A stretch of 50,591 nucleotides of DNA from Vallitalea sp. (lineage in GTDB: Bacteria > Bacillota > Clostridia > Lachnospirales > Vallitaleaceae). The DNA is taken from positions 1 through 50,591 of the forward strand of contig NZ_JAOARO010000013.1 of the NCBI RefSeq assembly GCF_025211055.1, written 5' to 3'. Below are positions 45,868 to 50,591 of this stretch, in pieces. The notes beneath the pieces are model-generated. The model saw only the letters and a program-made list of their open reading frames with translations, was not told the DNA's origin and made no database searches. Positions within the stretch are counted from its first letter, which is position 1, and each line of letters begins with the position of its first letter. Made by a program: the position numbers and the translations under genes.

Positions 45868-46602
45868 ATGAGCAGAATTGCAGCTTTTTTTGATATTGAT
45901 GGAACTTTATATAGAGAAGGTCTTATAACTGAGATATTCAAGAAATTGATTAAATCAGAAATCATCGATAAGCAAAGATGGTATAACGAAGTTAGAGAAA
46001 AATATGTTAAATGGGATAAACGTATTGGTAATTATGATGATTATTTAATAAAAATGGCTGAAATATATATTGATGCTATTAAAGGTCTTCATAAAACCCA
46101 AATTGAATTTATAGCAGGTAAGGTTATTGAACAAAAGGGTGATAGAGTCTATACCTACACTAGAAATAAAATAAAATGGCATACCAAGCAAGGTCATAAA
46201 GTTATTACTGTATCTGGTTCACCATTTGAATTGGTTAGTGCCATGTCCAAGAAACATGGGTTTCATGATTTTATTGGTTCCATGTATTTGACCAATGACA
46301 AAGATATTTACACTGGTGAAGTAACTCCTATGTGGGATAGTGTTAATAAAAAGAAAGCAATTAATGAATTAGTGAAAAAATATGACATTGATTTATCAAA
46401 ATCCTATGCATATGGGGATACCGCTGGAGATTTTTCCATGTTAAAATCAGTTGCATTTCCAGTAGCTATTAATCCAACAAGAGAACTTGTCAATAAGCTG
46501 AAAAATGATCCCCAGACATCCTCAAAAGTCCAAATTATAGTAGAAAGAAAAGATATGGTTTATAAGTTATCTCCTTCTGATATAACCTTAGAAAACAATT
46601 GA
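45868..46602 (+). CDS. HAD-superfamily phosphatase, subfamily IB
   Basis: 244 residues. Motif I FFDIDGTLYREG near residue 8 carries the nucleophile and acid aspartates. Motif II VITVSGSPFELV near 112 gives the conserved serine. Motif III is a lysine in NKKKAINELVKKY, and motif IV is AYGDTAGDFSMLKS near 189. The cap between motifs I and II is all-helical, as in SerB-like IB enzymes. Possible substrates are phosphoserine, lysophosphatidic acid or other phosphomonoesters; this cannot be narrowed here. Ribosome site AAAGGTGG. A terminator follows directly. Confidence 0.88.
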   Translation: MSRIAAFFDIDGTLYREGLITEIFKKLIKSEIIDKQRWYNEVREKYVKWDKRIGNYDDYLIKMAEIYIDAIKGLHKTQIEFIAGKVIEQKGDRVYTYTRNKIKWHTKQGHKVITVSGSPFELVSAMSKKHGFHDFIGSMYLTNDKDIYTGEVTPMWDSVNKKKAINELVKKYDIDLSKSYAYGDTAGDFSMLKSVAFPVAINPTRELVNKLKNDPQTSSKVQIIVERKDMVYKLSPSDITLENN

Positions 46603-46603
46603 T

Positions 46604-46634
46604 AATATCTTGTATAATATTAAGATATTTTTTT
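46604..46634 (+). terminator. intrinsic terminator of the HAD gene
   Basis: AATATCTT (46604-46611) and AAGATATT (46622-46629) with a ten-base loop, then a run of T to 46634. It separates the HAD gene from the cotJ operon. Confidence 0.8.
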
Positions 46635-46706
46635 GTTAATTGGAAAAACACTAATTATACTTAATTAACATATGCTAATTTATAGACATTTATAAGGAGT
46701 ATATTA

Positions 46707-46898
46707 ATGCGAGATATATACAACTCAAACAATGATAAGAATGCATCTATAAAGCAACCAGAACCCGAGATTAGATTGGCAACGGCTTATATCCCCAATC
46801 AGCCTTATGTGGGACTAGTCCCTTTACAAGAAGGTTTCCATAGAGGAAGTATGTTCCCTAATCTATATCAACCTTATCGTGATTGGAGGCGTCATTAA
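46707..46898 (+). CDS. cotJA: spore coat protein CotJA
   Basis: 63 residues. The core RLATAYIPNQPYVGLVPLQE and FPNLYQPY match CotJA, a small inner-coat component of spores. It is the first gene of the conserved cotJA-cotJB-cotJC order, transcribed in the mother cell in Bacillus. Good ribosome site (AAGGAG) before the ATG. Its stop codon overlaps the start of cotJB by one base. Confidence 0.93.
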   Translation: MRDIYNSNNDKNASIKQPEPEIRLATAYIPNQPYVGLVPLQEGFHRGSMFPNLYQPYRDWRRH

Positions 46899-47146
46899 TG
46901 TATGATAAAAAATTAATGAGAGATATACAACAATTAGGATTTGCTGCCTTAGACCTTAATCTATATCTAGATACCCATCCTGATTGTAAAAGAGCAATTT
47001 CGGATTATAATGTTATACAACGTCAATATGAAAACAAGAGACGCATTTATGAATTAAATGTGGGTCCACTAATTAACTTTGGTATGTCTCCTAGCAAATA
47101 TCCATGGGAATGGTTAGATGGACCATGGCCCTGGGAAAATGAATAA
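46898..47146 (+). CDS. cotJB: spore coat protein CotJB
   Basis: 82 residues from the ATG at 46898, eight bases after GGAGG and overlapping the cotJA stop (TAATG). It is acidic and aromatic, with a Trp/Pro-rich end (KYPWEWLDGPWPWENE) that is typical of CotJB. The region LDTHPDCKRAISDYN is also characteristic. It works with CotJA to incorporate CotJC in the coat. An upstream in-frame TTG has no ribosome site. Confidence 0.93.
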   Translation: MYDKKLMRDIQQLGFAALDLNLYLDTHPDCKRAISDYNVIQRQYENKRRIYELNVGPLINFGMSPSKYPWEWLDGPWPWENE

Positions 47147-47159
47147 AGGAGGATAAAGT

Positions 47160-47732
47160 ATGTGGTTATATGAAAAGAGATTACAATTTCCTGTTAATAT
47201 CAAAAATAAAGATCTAAGAATGGCAGGATTACTAGTTACCCAGTATGGAGGACCTGACGGGGAATTAGGTGCTGCTATTCGATATCTTAATCAGAGATAT
47301 GCTATGCCTACTAATAAAACAAAAGGGTTGTTAACGGATATTGGAACTGAAGAATTAGCCCATGTAGAAATAATATCCGCAATGATCTACCAACTACTTA
47401 AAGGTGCAACAATCCAAGAATTGAAAGACGCTGGATTAGCTCCACATTACGCCCAACACGATCATGGTCTGTTCCCAACTGATGCTAGCGGTGTTCCTTT
47501 CACTGTAGCAGGTATCGGCTCATTGGGTGACCCTGTTACTGACTTACACGAGGACCTTGCTGCTGAGCAAAAAGCTAGAGCGACTTATGAGCACCTTATG
47601 AATCTCACTGATGATCCTGACCTAATTGAACCATTGAAATTCTTACGCCAAAGAGAAGTAATTCATTTCCAAAGATTTGGTGAAGCTCTTGATGATGTTC
47701 AGAATGAATTAAACAGAAAGAAATATTATTAA
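47160..47732 (+). CDS. cotJC: spore coat manganese catalase-like protein CotJC
   Basis: 190 residues of the manganese catalase fold. The ferritin-like bundle has acidic and histidine ligands in GPDGELGAAIRYLNQRY (Glu near 36), TEELAHVEIIS (Glu and His near 67-70), ASEQ-like LAAEQKAR (near 137) and REVIHFQRFGE (near 165). These are the positions of the dimanganese ligands, so catalase activity is plausible. It closes the cotJ operon (GGAGG before the ATG) and a terminator follows. Confidence 0.94.
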   Translation: MWLYEKRLQFPVNIKNKDLRMAGLLVTQYGGPDGELGAAIRYLNQRYAMPTNKTKGLLTDIGTEELAHVEIISAMIYQLLKGATIQELKDAGLAPHYAQHDHGLFPTDASGVPFTVAGIGSLGDPVTDLHEDLAAEQKARATYEHLMNLTDDPDLIEPLKFLRQREVIHFQRFGEALDDVQNELNRKKYY

Positions 47733-47783
47733 AATTAAGTTATTACTAGTTTTAATACATATAAACTAATCATACAAATAATT

Positions 47784-47819
47784 TAAGCTAGAATTTGCAT
47801 AATGCATTAATCTAGCTTA
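47784..47819 (+). terminator. intrinsic terminator of the cotJ operon
   Basis: TAAGCTAGA (47784-47792) and TCTAGCTTA (47811-47819); TTGCAT/ATGCA can add an inner stem. A T-rich run follows (47820-47838). Confidence 0.8.
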
Positions 47820-47862
47820 TTTATTTATCTTTTTTTATTAATTTTACTTTATAGGAAAGGTA

Positions 47863-47976
47863 TTATATTGATAATGTTATTAATCTATTTTTTTCATCGA
47901 AATATTTCATATAATCTTTATAATCACCACTAATTGTATACGTATCTTTTATATTACTAATAATGATAGCGTTAAT
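47863..47976 (-). pseudogene. possible C-terminal gene remnant
   Basis: 37 codons between two stops, read on the minus strand, have protein-like composition (AIIISNIKDTYTISGDYK ... YFDEKNRLITLSI) but no start codon or ribosome site. Upstream frames also look partly coding. It may be the tail of a degraded gene. I do not recognise the family. Confidence 0.3.
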
Positions 47977-48103
47977 TTACTGTAGGAAATGAAAGGATAG
48001 AATAATCCCTTTATGATAATATAAGAATGTAGTTCTAGTTTATCACATTTTAAAATATTTTGTATTTTATTTTTTGTAATATTTCGTTTGCTATAGTAAA
48101 AAT

Positions 48104-48147
48104 AAAGTTTGCCTATAAATAGTAATGAATATTATAGCGCAAACTTT
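48104..48147. terminator. hairpin with T-rich flanks
   Basis: AAAGTTTGC (48104-48112) and GCAAACTTT (48139-48147), with CTATAA/TTATAG extending the inner stem. T-rich sequence follows on both strands. It has no obvious gene of its own; it could back up the hairpin at 48204-48234 for the minus-strand gene pair, or mark a lost gene. Confidence 0.55.
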
Positions 48148-48203
48148 TTTATTTTTATTTAAGTCGATTTAGATTAAACGTGCTGTTTATATATACGGAT
48201 ATA

Positions 48204-48234
48204 ATTATAGCCTACTACAGGTGTAGGCTATAAT
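48204..48234 (-). terminator. hairpin after the membrane-protein gene
   Basis: Perfect 12-base stem: ATTATAGCCTAC (48204-48215) and GTAGGCTATAAT (48223-48234), seven-base loop. It lies 109 bases after the stop of the gene at 48343. The T run is weak. The 600 bases between cotJC and that gene hold only these hairpins and the possible gene remnant. Confidence 0.5.
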
Positions 48235-48342
48235 ACTTATGTTCTTAAAACTTTTCATAGAAAAGAAATTTACAAATATTATTTTAACTCTCAATTATAT
48301 TACTATTTTTATTGCAATTTAGCTAATTTAATCAAAAATTAT

Positions 48343-48693
48343 TTAGCTCGATTTGCTTTTATTTATTTCAGTTAAATCAGTTCTAGAAATAAACCTATTA
48401 TGATCAATAAAACTAATAATGAAGAGCACAATAATTAGTATATCTGCTAATATACTTAGACTTATAGAAGTCATATATAGAACTCCGATAGCAAGCATAG
48501 CAAAAGCATAGCAAAGAGTGTAAATCAATTTCTTAGATAAATGCTCAATATTTTCTTTGTCCTCAATCAAACTACAATTCCTCTTTAGCTTTAAATATAA
48601 ATATACTTTTACATTCATATAAGTGTAGTATAAAAAAACTATAGCTATAAGAGTTATCATCATTATCCTAATAAATGTCTCAATCATATACAT
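48343..48693 (-). CDS. small membrane protein, possible immunity partner
   Basis: 116 residues with three membrane segments (about 7-28, 52-72 and 76-98) and a basic C-terminus. No family is recognised. Its ATG overlaps the stop of the preceding secreted-protein gene (TAATG) and it has no ribosome site of its own, so translation is coupled. A tiny membrane protein tightly coupled to a secreted protein with an amphipathic glycine-rich end is the usual arrangement of bacteriocin and immunity genes. This is inference from context. Confidence 0.6.
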   Translation of the reverse strand: MYMIETFIRIMMITLIAIVFLYYTYMNVKVYLYLKLKRNCSLIEDKENIEHLSKKLIYTLCYAFAMLAIGVLYMTSISLSILADILIIVLFIISFIDHNRFISRTDLTEINKSKSS

Positions 48694-49418
48694 TAGAAAT
48701 GCATGTTATCAGTTGCATAGTATACTTCCCAGTAAGCGAGGAGACAGTTATTGCATGCATTTCCTACTTTTATAAGAGCATGAACCGATGCACCGGTTGC
48801 CCCAGTTGCAGCAACAATAGAAGTAATAGCAGCAGGAGTTAAAATTCCACCTGATGCAACAGCCATACCAGAGATAAAACCAGAGGCTGCAGTAGTTACT
48901 AATGCCATCCCGTATTTACCAACAGCCGACCACTCCAAATCATTTAAAGTGTCAACAACTTCTTTCCATTTGTCAAGTTCATTCTCATTTGAACTGTTTT
49001 CATTGCACTTAAAATAAAATTGCCCTGATCCAGATTCTTTTGATCTCTCAAGATTCCATTCAAATGGATTTCCTGTCCAGATATCATATTCATAGTTACA
49101 AAAAGTATCTTGATGAATCTTTGATCTTGTTTGTCCTATAAATAAGGCTACTTCTTCATCTATGGCTTCTAAAGAGCCAGCAGATACTTTGTCTGTTTCA
49201 ATATCTCGCACAAACATCTGTATAGTATTTTCTACAGTATCATATACCGTTGTATACTCTGATATCCCATCTGTTGTGACAGCAGTACGAACACCATTTA
49301 CCTCAGTAACAGATGTACCCAAGTCAAAACTACCAGCAGCCATACTAACATTAGTAGTACAAATTACAAGACTAAAAACAATAACTAGTGAAAAAACACT
49401 CTTAAAAATACGTTTCAT
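48693..49418 (-). CDS. secreted protein with a glycine-rich hydrophobic C-terminus, bacteriocin-like
   Basis: 241 residues. Signal peptide at about 1-28 (ending VSMAAG), then a polar domain of 140 residues (GVRTAVTTDGISEYTTVYDT). The last 75 residues are hydrophobic and rich in Gly/Ala (MALVTTAASGFISGMAVASG, TSIVAATGATGASVHALIKV), followed by CNNC. Such tails can insert into membranes. Size and layout recall geobacillin-26-type antimicrobial proteins, but I cannot confirm homology by eye. Strong ribosome site (AAGGAGG). It is coupled to a small membrane protein downstream. Toxin activity is not shown. Confidence 0.6.
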   Translation of the reverse strand: MKRIFKSVFSLVIVFSLVICTTNVSMAAGSFDLGTSVTEVNGVRTAVTTDGISEYTTVYDTVENTIQMFVRDIETDKVSAGSLEAIDEEVALFIGQTRSKIHQDTFCNYEYDIWTGNPFEWNLERSKESGSGQFYFKCNENSSNENELDKWKEVVDTLNDLEWSAVGKYGMALVTTAASGFISGMAVASGGILTPAAITSIVAATGATGASVHALIKVGNACNNCLLAYWEVYYATDNMHF

Positions 49419-49699
49419 ACAATCCTCCTTTAATAATTTAATTATAACTCCTAATACATTTTACTATAATAACCTTATAAAAAATGTAGAACTTTGCAAG
49501 TAAAATTCGTAAAGTAACGATAACTTTAGACTAATACTAATTTGACATTTAGTATAATAAGGTATCACAATCAAAGACCACCATTAGTCTTATATACCCT
49601 TAATCGTGATATTTTATCGACTCCAATCTTTGACCATCCCAATGGGTAGTAAACTTATAATAACAAAAAGAGGTGCTTTCTTTCTATTCTCCAATTTTC

Positions 49700-50089
49700 C
49701 TACAGTAACTTTACGCTAACACTAATAATATCTTTTAACTTATTAGCAAATTCTTGTTCCGTAATTTCTTCTTCTAACAGTCCATTAATAATAAAATTTT
49801 GTTTATTTAACTGTTCATATATATCATTAAAATTATTCTGCAACATAATACTCTTGTATGTTTTCGTCACATCATTTAACAGTTCTAAATCCTCTTGTGA
49901 ATAAGATTCTTTTACTAAATACTTATCAATTGCAAATAAATAATTATCAAATTCTATAAGTAAATTCATATTACTCACTGCTATATCTTTTCTGATATTC
50001 TTAATATGAACAATTTGGCAAACGTTAATTGTAATAGATATAATTAATAATACTAATATTATTAACCTTGTTTTATTTTTCATTTTCAT
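49700..50089 (-). CDS. hypothetical membrane-anchored helical protein
   Basis: 129 residues. One N-terminal membrane segment (about 8-27) acts as signal anchor; the rest is helical and acidic (DLELLNDVTKTYKSIM, LLEEEITEQEFANKLKDI) and would be outside the cell. No family is recognised. The start overlaps the stop of the preceding small secreted protein by one base (TAATG) and has AAGGA six bases upstream. The two probably work together. A dyad at about 49562-49612 lies downstream in the gap before the next gene. Confidence 0.6.
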   Translation of the reverse strand: MKMKNKTRLIILVLLIISITINVCQIVHIKNIRKDIAVSNMNLLIEFDNYLFAIDKYLVKESYSQEDLELLNDVTKTYKSIMLQNNFNDIYEQLNKQNFIINGLLEEEITEQEFANKLKDIISVSVKLL

Positions 50090-50391
50090 TAAAAGTCCTT
50101 CTGACTATTAACTATTTCATCTGGTAGATACGTATATTCAGCACCTTGAAATCCAAAACTTACTCCCCAAGGGTATGAAACAGAAGGAGTTGCTCCAAAT
50201 GCATTATGTGCATATTTAAAAGAAAACTTAGCATTTTCCATTTTGCCAACTTGAGATAAATATGCAGTTCCATAACCTTTTTTTGCCCAGGGATTCTTTT
50301 GTGGACTAGCATAACTATTAACAGGTAAAATTAAAATAAAAACTAAGATTATCGCACTTACGCTTTTAATTACTTTTATTATACTATTCAT
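50089..50391 (-). CDS. small secreted protein, 100 residues
   Basis: Signal peptide at about 1-28 (cleavage after NSYA likely). The mature part is about 72 residues, rich in Tyr, Phe, Gly and Ser (KKGYGTAYLSQVGK, SVSYPWGVSFGFQGAEYTYL), without cysteines. The composition suggests a beta-rich secreted peptide such as a class II or lactococcin 972-like bacteriocin, but no signature is clear. Good ribosome site (GAGGAGA). First gene of a two-gene unit, next to the end of an IS200/IS605-type element. Confidence 0.6.
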   Translation of the reverse strand: MNSIIKVIKSVSAIILVFILILPVNSYASPQKNPWAKKGYGTAYLSQVGKMENAKFSFKYAHNAFGATPSVSYPWGVSFGFQGAEYTYLPDEIVNSQKDF

Positions 50392-50454
50392 TTTTACATC
50401 TCCTCTTTAAATATTCAATAAATATAATAATAAAATTATAAAATACCTTTTCTT

Positions 50455-50591
50455 AAACTACCCACCTGCTAAAGCAGGTGGATTTATGGCATAAATGCCG
50501 AGGACTGAAAGTCCTAATTGGTCCTGGGCTAAAGCCCACTAAAGTTCTAAGCTAGAAGCTTAATTAATATGTTGAGTAAACTCAATCCTCC
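50455..50591 (-). mobile_element. right end of an IS200/IS605-family element with omega-RNA-like hairpins
   Basis: A run of four short stems, in plus coordinates: CCACCTGC/GCAGGTGG (50462-50469, 50474-50481), GGCAT/ATGCC (50488-50499), AGGACT/AGTCCT (50501-50515) and TGGGCT/AGCCCA (50525-50538). This is the typical 3' end of IS605/IS1341-type elements read on the minus strand, where the same segment forms the scaffold of the TnpB guide RNA. The element continues beyond the right edge, so tnpB would lie outside. The boundary is probably near 50455-50460, at TTTAA on the minus strand. The sequence just left of it (about 50435-50455) would be the natural guide. Confidence 0.8.

Noticed and set aside
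1..50591. CRISPR arrays, rRNA and tRNA genes
   Set aside because: Looked for regular direct repeats and for tRNA cloverleaf or rRNA-like segments on both strands; none seen by eye.

Overview
The window is low-GC DNA of a strictly anaerobic, spore-forming Firmicute (Clostridia). The evidence is [FeFe] hydrogenases, an oxygen-sensitive glutamate mutase operon, an anaerobic sulfatase-maturase type radical SAM enzyme, a Rex-type operator, a lysine riboswitch and a cotJABC spore-coat operon. I cannot fix genus or species from sequence alone; a free-living Lachnospirales/Vallitalea-like organism would fit. No rRNA, tRNA or CRISPR array was seen.

Layout. 1-1.1 kb: a possibly truncated hypothetical gene and gene-poor DNA. 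0.9-5.8 kb: a Rex-type operator and promoter driving a hydrogen-sensing module (2Fe-2S ferredoxin, PAS-containing [FeFe] hydrogenase, SpoIIE-type phosphatase), then a ferredoxin-like group B-type [FeFe] hydrogenase. 6.0-8.5 kb, opposite strand: two MinD/Mrp-type ATPases with inserted ferredoxin domains, flanked by two NifX/MTH1175-type proteins, like the orange-protein (ORP) complex of sulfate reducers. 8.9-17.3 kb: purine nucleoside phosphorylase, a membrane protein, a BlaI/M56/lipoprotein operon with its operator, a CAP-domain lipoprotein, and a BCCT transporter behind a long leader with a terminator. 17.8-19.5 kb: ArsR, ArsP-type permease and small thioredoxin. 19.8-24.1 kb: malic enzyme, tRNA 2-selenouridine synthase, and a lysine riboswitch controlling an NhaC-family transporter (probable lysine carrier). 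24.1-33.5 kb: two giant genes, a fused dehydratase activase/dehydratase-like protein and an alpha-2-macroglobulin-like protein without the thioester motif. 33.7-37.3 kb: an acetyltransferase, an amidohydrolase remnant, and a compact unit of two unlisted tiny genes around a P-loop/AlaX-like protein with tandem terminators. 37.5-43.9 kb: glutamate fermentation by the methylaspartate route (glmS-glmL-glmE-mal) followed by AtuA (DUF1446) and DUF4387 where a mesaconase would be expected. 44.3-47.7 kb: radical SAM maturase, HAD phosphatase, cotJABC. 48.3-50.4 kb: small secreted and membrane proteins that look like an accessory antagonism cassette. The right edge holds the end of an IS200/IS605-type element with an omega-RNA-like series of hairpins.

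The metabolic genes fit together as glutamate and amino acid fermentation with hydrogen turnover: mutase, lyase and an unassigned hydratase step consume glutamate, hydrogenases dispose of or sense the electrons, and Rex ties hydrogenase expression to NADH/NAD+. The most promising leads are the AtuA/DUF4387 pair in place of mesaconase, the small-ORF/ATPase/attenuator unit at 35-36.3 kb, the unexplained BCCT leader, and the secreted-protein cassette next to the IS605-type end.
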